Origin: Rhodospirillaceae bacterium SYSU D60007
Lineage (GTDB): Bacteria > Pseudomonadota > Alphaproteobacteria > Reyranellales > Reyranellaceae
Assembly: GCA_003574685.1 (NCBI GenBank)
Contig: QOCQ01000017.1
Span: forward strand, 1-64,000
Direction of reading: 5' to 3'
DNA length: 64,000 bases
The position numbers and the translations under genes are program-made. Position 1 is the stretch's first letter. Each line of letters begins with the position of its first letter. Positions 1 through 7,388 of this stretch are shown here, piece by piece. The notes beneath the pieces are model-generated. The model saw only the letters and a list, made by a program, of their open reading frames with translations. It ran no database searches and was not told where the DNA came from.

Positions 1-585
1 GTGCTATCTGTTGTCATGGCGTGATCTCCGCCGGCGCGCTAACGCCGGTTGTTGCTTGTTGGTCCAAGCCGGAGATTACGCCTCCTTCAAATTCCAACCA
101 CTTCCGCGACAGCACCCGTACGGAGACAGGCGGAGACAGTTTGAGACAGATAGAACGTCCGGAGACAGTTGGGAGACAGTTTGAGACAGGTAGATTCCGC
201 TGATGGAGGTCGCGATCCGTTGAACGCTCCCTGGGAGCGCGTGCGTCTCGTCCGCATCGCCCGCAGCGCAAGCGAAGGGCGAAGGCACTTCGGCGCTAGG
301 CGCCGATGCAGGCAAAGATGCCCGCGCTCCCAGCAGGCTTGAATGCAGTGCCTTGCCGTATCCGCGGCGGCGAGGTAGCCGGGTAACGAGTTAGCCGGGT
401 AACCAGATATGCCCATGCCCTGCGGGAAGAGATCTTTGAATCCGTCTTATGCATTTCCTCTTATGAAAAATCAAGCGGCAAGTATCACCGACACGCTGTG
501 GATTGACATCGAATGGCAATCAATCGGTCACCGTTTGGCAGCCAAGGGAGGGTACCGATCGCCCCGGTGAATGCCGGGGGTGCGA
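1..585. other. Non-coding region upstream of phnC
   Basis: No convincing gene lies here; the short open frames lack family features. The region holds a GC hairpin at 31-48 (CCGGCG, 6-base loop, CGCCGG) followed by a T-rich stretch, which may end a gene lying left of the window. It also holds a 40-base-period direct repeat at 122-198 and a loose inverted repeat about 229-345 whose outer arms read GGGAGCGCG and CGCGCTCCC. TTGACA at 503-508 is the best -35-like hexamer before phnC, but no good -10 follows at the right distance. The direct repeat TCTTATG (445-451, 459-465) has a 14-base period and does not fit a Pho box (11 bases). Confidence 0.6.
122..198. repeat. Direct repeat of GGAGACAG units, 40-base period
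   Basis: GGAGACAG occurs at 122-129, 132-139, 161-168 and 172-179, and TGAGACAG at 142-149 and 182-189. The composite unit GGAGACAGTTTGAGACAG starts at 132 and again at 172, giving a 40-base period. I see no gene here. Similar GAGACAG/GGGACAG strings occur beside some single-strand transposase remnants in proteobacteria, but no such gene is visible. Confidence 0.6.
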
Positions 586-1419
586 ATGCTCCGTCTGCAG
601 CAGGTGACCAAACGCTTTGGCGACAAGAAGGCGGTCGACGGCGTTTCAGCCGTCATTCCCAAAGGACAGCTCGTGGGCGTGATCGGGCGCTCGGGCGCCG
701 GCAAGTCGACCTTGCTGCGCATGGTCAACAGGCTCGAAACCGTTACCGAGGGCCGGATCACGTGCGGGCAGATCAATGTCGGCACGCTCTCCGGCCGGCA
801 CCTGCGCGCCTGGCGGGCCCGCTGCGCGATGATCTTCCAGCAGTTCAATCTGGTCGGCCGGCTGGACGTGCTGACAAACGTGCTGATCGGCCGGTCCTTC
901 GGCGTCTCGACGGGCCGCTCGCTGCTGAAGCTGTGGACCGATGCGGACAGGACGCGGGCGCTGGCAGCGCTGGACCGCTTCGACATGGCGCATCTGGCGG
1001 CGCAGCGCGCCGACACGCTCTCGGGCGGGCAGCAGCAGCGCGTGGCCATCGCCCGGGCGCTGGTGCAGGAGCCTGACATCATCCTTGCCGACGAGCCCGT
1101 TGCCTCGCTCGATCCGCGCAACACGCGGCTGGTGATGGATGCGCTGCAGGCCATCAACCGCGAGCTGGGCATTACGGTGGTCTGCAACCTGCACAGCCTC
1201 GACCTTGCCCGCGAGTACTGCGACCGCCTGCTCGGACTGGCGGCCGGGCGGCTAGTGCTCGACGAAGCGCCCAATGCGCTCTCCAACGCCCGTGCCCGCG
1301 AGCTCTACGGTCTGGAAGCCGCCGATGTGGTCGGCGAGCCGGAAACACTGCCGGTCGCGGCCTATGCCATGCCCCTGGGATCACTTTCCGTCGCCCCCTC
1401 CGGCGTACCAGCGCAATAG
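586..1419 (+). CDS. phnC: Phosphonate ABC transporter ATP-binding protein PhnC
   Basis: The ATPase of a phosphonate/phosphite importer; it works at the inner face of the membrane with PhnE permeases and the PhnD binding protein. The 277-residue product has a Walker [10 protein letters not shown] (residues 34-42), a Q-loop FQQFN near 84, the signature LSGGQQQR near 146 and a Walker B IILADEP near 166. An in-frame TGA sits immediately before ATG 571, so only 571 or 586 can start the gene. I chose 586: its N-terminus [11 protein letters not shown] matches the family and a G-rich stretch lies 4 bases upstream. A repeat-filled 225-base gap separates it from phnD. Confidence 0.93.
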   Translation: MLRLQQVTKRFGDKKAVDGVSAVIPKGQLVGVIGRSGAGKSTLLRMVNRLETVTEGRITCGQINVGTLSGRHLRAWRARCAMIFQQFNLVGRLDVLTNVLIGRSFGVSTGRSLLKLWTDADRTRALAALDRFDMAHLAAQRADTLSGGQQQRVAIARALVQEPDIILADEPVASLDPRNTRLVMDALQAINRELGITVVCNLHSLDLAREYCDRLLGLAAGRLVLDEAPNALSNARARELYGLEAADVVGEPETLPVAAYAMPLGSLSVAPSGVPAQ

Positions 1420-1458
1420 ACCAACGCCTATGACGCTGGACCTGCGCCCCTTCATGAG

Positions 1459-1602
1459 CCTTCCCCCGGAGGGGGAAGGTGCCCGAAGGGCGGAAGGGGG
1501 AAGGTGCAACACCTTCGGCTCTTCGCCTTTGAAGGCGGTGCTTGCGGAGGCATCCCCCTTCCGGCGCTGCGCGCCACCTTCCCCCTTCTTCGGGGGAAGG
1601 TT
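1459..1602. repeat. Palindromic intergenic repeat pair (copy 1)
   Basis: Two modules lie between phnC and phnD. Each contains the near-palindrome CCTTCCCCCGGAGGGGGAAG or a variant, next to a short hairpin (GCCCGAAGGGC, or GGCGCTGCGCGCC). Module A covers 1459-1513 and module B 1535-1602. Both recur in reverse orientation inside the 3' end of phnJ (8294-8424) with about 50 and 65 bases of near-identity. A fragment (CCCTCCGGGGGAAGGATTT) also lies at about 4411-4429. Hairpins here could attenuate or stabilise the phnC-phnD transcript. Confidence 0.85.
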
Positions 1603-1644
1603 GTTTTTGACCATACGCAACTTTCCCCTCGAATGGAGAACGAG

Positions 1645-2556
1645 ATGCATCGTCGCCATATGATCCTTGCCACCGCGGCAGCCGCTGCGACCTTTGCCGC
1701 TGGTACTGCGCAGGCGCAGTCGTGGAAGAAGAAGTATCCCGAGCTGGTGTTCGCGGTCATCCCGGCGGAGAACGCCTCCGGCGTGACCGAGCGCTACGAG
1801 CCCTTTATCGAGTACCTGTCCAAAGAACTCGGCGTGAAGGTGGTGCTGCGGATCGCCAACGACTACGCGGCCGTGATCGAAGGCCAGCGCTCGGGCAACA
1901 TCCATATCGCGGGATACGGGCCGGCCTCGTATGCACGTGCCCACATCACCGGCGTGAAGGTCGAGCCGTTCGCCACCACGGTCAATGCCGACGGCTCCGT
2001 GGGCTATCACTCCGTCTTCTATGTACGCGCCGACAGCCCCTACAAGACGCTGGATGATCTCAAGGGCAAGAATCTCGGGCTGGTCGATCCCAACTCGACG
2101 TCGGGCAACAACGTGCCGCGCTTCGCGCTCAACAAGATGAAGATCAATCCCGAGAAATACTTCAGCAAGGTGATCTACACCGGCAGCCACGAGAATGCCG
2201 TCATCGCCGTCAACCAGAAGACGGTGGACGTGGCGGCCAACTGGTTCAACTCGGAGACTGACTCCAACCTGACCCGGATGGCCAACAAGGGCATGGTCAA
2301 GAAGGAGGACTTCCGGATCATCTTCAAGTCGGACCTGATCCCGAACTCGCCCTACGCCTACGTCTCCGATCTGCCGGACGATCTCAAGGCCGCGATCCGC
2401 AAGGCTTTTGCCGAAGCGCCGGACAAGGCGAAGGAGGCATTCGCGAAGCTGTCGGACGGCAAGGACAGGGATTTCAAGGCCGTCGATCACAAGTTCTACG
2501 AGCCGGTCGTCGAACTGGTGAAGTTCGTCGATCAGCTCCGCAAGACGAAGAGCTGA
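1645..2556 (+). CDS. phnD: Phosphonate ABC transporter substrate-binding protein PhnD
   Basis: The periplasmic binding protein that delivers phosphonate or phosphite to the PhnE permeases. The 303-residue product begins with a classic signal peptide: basic MHRRH, a hydrophobic alanine-rich core, then a cleavage site near AQAQ. The mature part has PhnD/PBP features: VIPAENASG near the N-terminus, then YGPASYARA and GLVDPNSTSGNN, which form the ligand cleft in the family. Start 1645 is chosen because GGAGA ends 5 bases upstream; ATG 1633 lies inside that ribosome-binding stretch. The gene sits directly before the two permease genes. Confidence 0.93.
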   Translation: MHRRHMILATAAAAATFAAGTAQAQSWKKKYPELVFAVIPAENASGVTERYEPFIEYLSKELGVKVVLRIANDYAAVIEGQRSGNIHIAGYGPASYARAHITGVKVEPFATTVNADGSVGYHSVFYVRADSPYKTLDDLKGKNLGLVDPNSTSGNNVPRFALNKMKINPEKYFSKVIYTGSHENAVIAVNQKTVDVAANWFNSETDSNLTRMANKGMVKKEDFRIIFKSDLIPNSPYAYVSDLPDDLKAAIRKAFAEAPDKAKEAFAKLSDGKDRDFKAVDHKFYEPVVELVKFVDQLRKTKS

Positions 2557-2572
2557 GCCGGACGCACGCAGC

Positions 2573-3457
2573 GTGTCCGCTTTGCCGTCCGCGATCGAAC
2601 CGGCGCGGCTGGCCACGCTCGACCGCGGCTATCGCGAGGCCGTGCGTGCCCGCCGCTCACGCGCGGTACTGATCGGCCTCGCCATCGTTCTCTGCACGAT
2701 GCTCTCCGCCATCTCGGCGGAGGTCGAGCCGGCCACGCTGTTCGCCAATATCGGCAAGTTCACCAGCTATATCGGCCGCATCTTCGTGCTGGAGAACGGC
2801 CAGCCCGTATGGACCAGGCCGGCCGAATGGTTCTGGGGTCTGGAGGACTGGCTCTCGCTGCTGCTGGAAACCGTGCTGATCGCCTATGTCGGCACGGCGC
2901 TGGGCACCGCTGGCGCCGTCGTCCTGGCATTCTTCGCGGCGGCCAATCTGTCGCCGCATCCTGTGCTGCGCGCCGTCACCCGCCGCTGGCTGGAGTTCTG
3001 CCGCACCTTCCCCGAACTGGTCTTCGCGCTGATTTTCGTGATCGCCTTCGGGCTCGGGCCGCTGCCCGGCGTGCTGGCGATCGCCATCCACAGCATGGGT
3101 GCGCTGGGCAAGCTGTTCTCCGAAGTCGCGGAGAACATCGACTTGAAGCCGGTGGAGGGCGTCGCCGCCACCGGCGCGAGCTGGCCGGTGGTGGTGCGCT
3201 TCGGCGCTCTGCCGCAGGTCCTGCCGAACTTCGTGAGCTACACGCTGCTGCGCTTCGAGATCAACGTGCGCGGCGCTTCGGTGATGGGCTTTGTCGGCGC
3301 CGGCGGCATCGGCCAGGACCTGATCGAGGCCATCCGCAAGTTCTACTATGCTGATGTCTCGGCCATCCTTGTGCTGATCATTGTCACCGTCGCGCTGATC
3401 GATTTCATCACCGAACGCGTGCGGCACCGCCTGGGCGACAGCGGAGCACCGGCATGA
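2573..3457 (+). CDS. phnE: Phosphonate ABC transporter permease PhnE (first)
   Basis: An inner-membrane permease of the phosphonate importer. The 294-residue product has about six hydrophobic segments. Its C-terminal third carries the permease coupling loop (VEGVAATGASWPVVVRFG, residues about 193-210) and the PhnE-type ending GFVGAGGIGQDL. The start is GTG 2573, 16 bases after the phnD stop; no better ATG exists before the first membrane segment. It overlaps the next permease by 4 bases (ATGA). Two different permeases probably form a heterodimer with PhnC. Confidence 0.9.
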   Translation: MSALPSAIEPARLATLDRGYREAVRARRSRAVLIGLAIVLCTMLSAISAEVEPATLFANIGKFTSYIGRIFVLENGQPVWTRPAEWFWGLEDWLSLLLETVLIAYVGTALGTAGAVVLAFFAAANLSPHPVLRAVTRRWLEFCRTFPELVFALIFVIAFGLGPLPGVLAIAIHSMGALGKLFSEVAENIDLKPVEGVAATGASWPVVVRFGALPQVLPNFVSYTLLRFEINVRGASVMGFVGAGGIGQDLIEAIRKFYYADVSAILVLIIVTVALIDFITERVRHRLGDSGAPA

Positions 3458-4242
3458 AGGATCGTACCGCCCTTGCCGTGGGCCTCGCGCTGGTGGCCGT
3501 CCTTGTCTATGGCATGGCGCGGCTGGGCTTCTTCGATCCCCGCCTGATCGATGGCGTCGGCCAGCTCGGATCGCTGTTCGGCATGATGCTGCCGCCCGAT
3601 CCGGGTTCCTGGGACCGCGCGACCATCTACCTCAAGGCGCTGGGCGAGACGCTGGCCATTGCCTTTCTGGGCACGTTGCTGGCGGCGATCCTGGCGTTTC
3701 CGGTGGGCTTTCTGGCGGCGCGCAATGTGGTTGCGAACCGCATCGTGCATTTCCTCTCGCGCCGCTCGCTCGACACGCTGCGCGGCGTTGATGTGCTGAT
3801 CTGGGCGCTGATCTGGATCAACGTCGTGGGCCTGGGGCCGTTCGCCGGCGTGCTGGCGCTGATGACCTCCGATCTCGGCACCTTCGGCAAGCTGTTCTCG
3901 GAAGCGATCGAGGCGTCCGACCGCCGGCCGGTGGAGGGCGTCGCCTCGACCGGCGGCGGGAGGCTGCAGCGAATTCGCTTCGGCATCCTGCCGGGCGTGC
4001 TGCCGCTGATGGCAAGCCAGGTCCTGTACTACATCGAATCCAACACCCGCTCAGCCACCATCATCGGCATCGTCGGGGCCGGCGGCATCGGCCTGCACCT
4101 CGCCGAGCAGATCCGCACGCTCGAGTTCCAGCAGGTGGCGTTCATCATCCTGCTGGTGCTGATCGCCGTCGCTGCCATCGACTGGCTCTCCACCCGCCTG
4201 CGCCTCGCCCTGATCGGTCGCGGCCGTGTGGCGAGGGCGTAA
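3454..4242 (+). CDS. phnE: Phosphonate ABC transporter permease PhnE (second)
   Basis: The second permease of the same importer, 262 residues, with an N-terminal membrane segment and about five more. It has the coupling loop VEGVASTGGGRLQRIRFG and the motif GIVGAGGIGLHL, closely paralleling the first permease. Its ATG overlaps the stop of the preceding gene (ATGA), so translation is probably coupled. It is the last gene of the transporter unit; an inverted-repeat spacer separates it from the convergent phnF. Confidence 0.9.
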   Translation: MKDRTALAVGLALVAVLVYGMARLGFFDPRLIDGVGQLGSLFGMMLPPDPGSWDRATIYLKALGETLAIAFLGTLLAAILAFPVGFLAARNVVANRIVHFLSRRSLDTLRGVDVLIWALIWINVVGLGPFAGVLALMTSDLGTFGKLFSEAIEASDRRPVEGVASTGGGRLQRIRFGILPGVLPLMASQVLYYIESNTRSATIIGIVGAGGIGLHLAEQIRTLEFQQVAFIILLVLIAVAAIDWLSTRLRLALIGRGRVARA

Positions 4243-4256
4243 CGCCGGTATTTGCT

Positions 4257-4405
4257 GGGAGCGCGCCACTCCAGTGGCGCATTGCCGGAGCGCCAGCGAA
4301 GCCAATCTTGTGAGTCATCGGAGCGCCAGCAAGGGATGGCGATTCACGAGGCTGGCTGCCCTGCGCTTCGCTCCGGGCAGTGCGCCACTGGAGTGGCGCG
4401 CTCCC
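4257..4405. repeat. Long inverted repeat between phnE and phnF
   Basis: The 24-base arms 4257-4280 and 4382-4405 are exact reverse complements (outer sequence GGGAGCGCGCCACTCC), each itself nearly palindromic around CCACTCCAGTGG. Homology extends about 6 bases further inward with one mismatch. The 101-base centre is filled with GGAGCGCCAGC-type repeats and has no gene. It lies between convergent genes and could end transcription from both sides. The similar GGGAGCGCG/CGCGCTCCC pair near 229-345 suggests a dispersed family. Confidence 0.75.
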
Positions 4406-4435
4406 GGCGGCCCCTCCGGGGGAAGGATTTCATAC

Positions 4436-5149
4436 TCAGAACTCCACCACGAAGGTCATGAGGTCACCCAGCATGCGGCCGTGGCCGACGTCGATGGGGC
4501 GGCCGTCGGGCTCGACATTGACGCTGTCGGTCACCAGCATGGCGCAGCCGCGCCGTACGCCCAGGACGCGCGCATCGGCGGCGCTGATGAGCTGGGCCGA
4601 GATGCGCGTGGTGCGGCGCCGGTAGTCGGGCACGCCGCAGCGGCGCAGGGCGGCCGTGATCGAGCGCTCGGCGCGGAAGGCCTCGACGATATCGGGCACG
4701 CGTGCCTTCACGAAGTAGTGGCTGACGATGCCCACCGGCCGCTCGTCGGCGAGACTGAGAACCTCCAGACGGATCAGCGGCGTGTCCGCCGGCACCTCCA
4801 GTGCGGCGGCGATGGCGGTGTCGCCGGTGATCTCCTTCGCGTTCAACAGACGGCGCGATGGGCGGCGCTGCGCCTGGCCGACATTGTCGCTGAAGCGGGT
4901 GCGCTGGGTGACGGCGTAATTGATCGGCGGGTCGGGCACGAAGATGCCGCGGCCCTGCTCGGCACGCAGCACCCCCTCATTCTCGAGGTGCGCCACGGCC
5001 TGGCGCAGGGTGTGCCGGTTCACGTGGAAGCGTTCGGCCAGCGCGTACTCGCCGGGCAGGCGGTCGCCCGGCTTCCATTTGCCGGAGCGGATGTTCGCGG
5101 TCAGCTTGTCGGCGATCTGGCGCCATTTCGGCTGCTGCTTGTCAGGCAT
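4436..5149 (-). CDS. phnF: GntR/HutC-family regulator PhnF
   Basis: Likely repressor of phosphonate use. The 237-residue product has an N-terminal GntR winged helix (residues 8-75; GDRLPGEYALAERFHVNRHT, then LENEGVLRAEQGRGIFV) and a C-terminal UTRA ligand-binding domain (about 95-230). It is transcribed away from phnG, with only 94 bases between the two starts. A palindrome TTGTATAGACAA lies in that gap and closely resembles the operator published for mycobacterial PhnF (TGGTATAGACCA, from memory). Regulation of both phnF and phnG from this site is inferred. Confidence 0.9.
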   Translation of the reverse strand: MPDKQQPKWRQIADKLTANIRSGKWKPGDRLPGEYALAERFHVNRHTLRQAVAHLENEGVLRAEQGRGIFVPDPPINYAVTQRTRFSDNVGQAQRRPSRRLLNAKEITGDTAIAAALEVPADTPLIRLEVLSLADERPVGIVSHYFVKARVPDIVEAFRAERSITAALRRCGVPDYRRRTTRISAQLISAADARVLGVRRGCAMLVTDSVNVEPDGRPIDVGHGRMLGDLMTFVVEF

Positions 5150-5214
5150 GTCGTCGAATCTTCACCAATCGGTCTTGCAACCGTCACGGCGCGACGGTAG
5201 GTTGGGAAAGTGTC

Positions 5215-5226
5215 TTGTATAGACAA
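5215..5226. promoter_or_regulatory. Putative PhnF operator
   Basis: The site is TTGTATAGACAA, flanked by one more symmetric pair (C...G), so CTTGTATAGACAAG covers 5214-5227. It lies 17 bases before the phnG start, where a repressor would cover the start of transcription. Ten of twelve positions match the PhnF operator TGGTATAGACCA as I remember it. I did not find a second copy upstream of phnC. Confidence 0.65.
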
Positions 5227-5243
5227 GTAAGGATGTTGTCCAG

Positions 5244-5696
5244 ATGGCAACGCAAACCGACACGGCCCGTCGCCAGCGGCACCTTGCGGTGCTGGCGCGC
5301 GCCGGGCGCGGCCTGCTCGAGGACGCCTTCGCACTCGTCCAGCCGGCGCCCCGCTACGAGGTGGTGAAACCGGCCGAAACAGGGCTGGTGATGGTGCGGG
5401 GACGTGCGGGCGGCACCGGCGGGCAGTTCAACATGGGCGAGATGACGGTGACGCGTTGCGTGGTGCGCAGCGAACAGGGGGTAATCGGCGTCGGCTATAT
5501 CGCGGGCCGCGACCGGCGCAAGGCCGAGCTGGTCGCGGTCTTCGACGCCCTGCTGCAGGATCCTTCCCGTTCGCCGCAGCTTGAGCGGGAGGTGATCGCG
5601 CCGGCCGAGCAGCGCCGCCGGGAGCGGCAGGCCGCGATCCGCGCGCGCGCCGCCGCCACGCGCGTCGATTTCTTCACTGTGATGCGCGGGGAATGA
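5244..5696 (+). CDS. phnG: C-P lyase core subunit PhnG
   Basis: A small subunit of the PhnGHIJ core complex. With PhnI, PhnH and PhnL it makes ribose 1-phosphonate 5-triphosphate from ATP and a phosphonate. The 150-residue product matches the family length. It has the PhnG features GLVMVRGRAGGTGGQFNMGEMTVTR (cited as a region, residues about 48-72) and GVGYIAGRDRRKAEL. It is the first gene of the lyase operon and overlaps phnH by 4 bases. Its transcription probably begins near the PhnF operator. Confidence 0.93.
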   Translation: MATQTDTARRQRHLAVLARAGRGLLEDAFALVQPAPRYEVVKPAETGLVMVRGRAGGTGGQFNMGEMTVTRCVVRSEQGVIGVGYIAGRDRRKAELVAVFDALLQDPSRSPQLEREVIAPAEQRRRERQAAIRARAAATRVDFFTVMRGE

Positions 5697-6283
5697 TCAT
5701 GGACCATGCCGTTCTGCCCGGCTTTGCCGACGCCGTACCCGATGCGCAGGGCGCGTTCCGTGCGCTGCTGGAGGCGATGTCGCATCCGGGGCGTATCGTT
5801 GCGGTGCCGCCGGCACTCGCCGTGCCCGCCGGATTTGATCCGGCGACGGCGGCGCTGCTGCTGACGCTGTGCGATAGTGATACGCCGGTGTGGCTCGATG
5901 CCGCCGCCGAACCGGCCGCTCCGTGGCTCGCCTTCCATACCGGCGCGCCGCGTGCCGGGCAGCCATCCGCCGCGAGTTTCGCCGTCGTCCTGTCGCCCGC
6001 GACGATGCCGCCGCTCGATGCCTTCAACTGGGGTACGGACGAGGTGCCCGAAGCCAGCACGACGCTGATCGTGCAGGTCTCGCGGTTGAGCGATGGCGCG
6101 ACGTGGCGCCTGCGCGGACCGGGCATCAAGAGCGAAGCGCAGCTTTCCGTCGCCGGCCTGTCACAGGACTGGGTTAGGCAACGCGCTGCACTCCCGGTGG
6201 CGTTCCCGCGTGGCGTCGACGTCGTGTTCACCTCGGGGCAGCTTATCGCCGCCCTGCCGCGCACGACGATGCTGGAGGCCTGA
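5693..6283 (+). CDS. phnH: C-P lyase core subunit PhnH
   Basis: A core-complex subunit with a PLP-transferase-like fold but, in the family, no PLP; it is needed for the ribosylation step. The 196-residue product begins DHAVLPGFADAVPDAQGAFR and contains LEAMSHPGR, both typical. Starts at 5693 (overlapping phnG as ATGA) and 5699 differ by only two residues; 5699 gives the usual MDHAV start. The next gene, phnI, begins one base after its stop. Confidence 0.92.
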   Translation: MIMDHAVLPGFADAVPDAQGAFRALLEAMSHPGRIVAVPPALAVPAGFDPATAALLLTLCDSDTPVWLDAAAEPAAPWLAFHTGAPRAGQPSAASFAVVLSPATMPPLDAFNWGTDEVPEASTTLIVQVSRLSDGATWRLRGPGIKSEAQLSVAGLSQDWVRQRAALPVAFPRGVDVVFTSGQLIAALPRTTMLEA

Positions 6284-6284
6284 C

Positions 6285-7388
6285 ATGTACGTGGCGGTGA
6301 AAGGCGGCGAACGCGCGATCGCGAACGCCCATGCCTGGCTGGCCGAGGAGCGGCGCGGCGATCCTGATGTGCCCGAGCTCAGCATCGCGCAAATCCGCGA
6401 GCAGCAGCGGCTGGCGGTGGACCGTGTGATGACCGAGGGATCGCTTTACGATCCCGACCTCGCGGCGCTGGCCCTGAAGCAGGCGCGCGGCGACCAGGTC
6501 GAGGCCATCTTCCTGCTGCGCGCCTATCGCACCACGCTGCCGCGCTTCGGCAGCAGCCTGCCGCTGGATACCGGTGGCATGTGCGTGCGCCGGCGCGTCT
6601 CGGCGATCTTCAAGGATGTGCCGGGCGGGCAGGTGCTGGGACCGACCTTCGACTATACGCACCGCCTGCTCGACTTCGCGCTGGCCGCGGAAGGTGATCC
6701 CGCGCCGGCGCCGCGGGCCGACGCGCCGCTTGCGGAGACGCTGCCGGGCGTGATCGACGTGCTGAACAGGGAAGGCCTGATCGAAACGGAAGCGGCATCT
6801 GACAATGCGCTGCCGCCGCCCGACCTGACGCGCGAGCCGCTGCGTTTTCCTGCAGCGCGCGCCATGCGCTTGCAGAACCTGGCGCGCGGCGATGAAGGTT
6901 TCCTGCTGGCGCTGGGCTATTCGACCCAGCGGGGTTACGGCCGCAATCATCCCTTTGCCGGCGAGATCCGTTACGGCGAGGTGGCGGTGAGCTTCGTGCC
7001 GCCGGAGCTGGGTTTCGAGATCGAGCTGGGCGATATCGAGCTCACCGAATGCCAGATGGTGAACCAGTTCGCCGGTTCGAAGAATGAACCGCCGCAATTC
7101 ACCCGCGGCTATGGTGTCAGCTTCGGCCATGGCGAGCGCAAGGCGATGTCCATGGCGCTGGTCGATCGCGCGCTGCGGGCGGCCGAGCTGGGCGAGGAGA
7201 CGGATTCGCCGGCGCAGGATGCGGAGTTCGTGCTCTATCACAGCGACAACGTGGAGGCGCAGGGCTTCGTGCAGCACCTCAAGCTGCCGCACTACGTCGA
7301 TTTCCAGTCCGAGCTGAACGTGGTGCGCGGCATGCGGCGTGCCGCGGCCGAAGCGGCGGAAGCAGCCCTGGCGGAGGCCGCGGAATGA
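6285..7388 (+). CDS. phnI: C-P lyase core subunit PhnI
   Basis: A core subunit with nucleosidase activity; it displaces the purine base of ATP/GTP so that phosphonate is placed on C1 of ribose triphosphate. The 367-residue product starts MYVAVKGGERAI, matching the family, and this start follows the phnH stop by one base. Family features include DPDLAALALKQARGDQVEAIFLLRAYRTT near the N-terminus (residues about 53-81), GYGRNHPFAGEIR and SFGHGERKAMSMALVDRAL. It overlaps phnJ by 4 bases. Confidence 0.94.
   Translation: MYVAVKGGERAIANAHAWLAEERRGDPDVPELSIAQIREQQRLAVDRVMTEGSLYDPDLAALALKQARGDQVEAIFLLRAYRTTLPRFGSSLPLDTGGMCVRRRVSAIFKDVPGGQVLGPTFDYTHRLLDFALAAEGDPAPAPRADAPLAETLPGVIDVLNREGLIETEAASDNALPPPDLTREPLRFPAARAMRLQNLARGDEGFLLALGYSTQRGYGRNHPFAGEIRYGEVAVSFVPPELGFEIELGDIELTECQMVNQFAGSKNEPPQFTRGYGVSFGHGERKAMSMALVDRALRAAELGEETDSPAQDAEFVLYHSDNVEAQGFVQHLKLPHYVDFQSELNVVRGMRRAAAEAAEAALAEAAE

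Noticed and set aside
445-465. Pho box before phnC
   Set aside because: The TCTTATG direct repeat has a 14-base period and does not match CTGTCAT; a Pho box needs 11.
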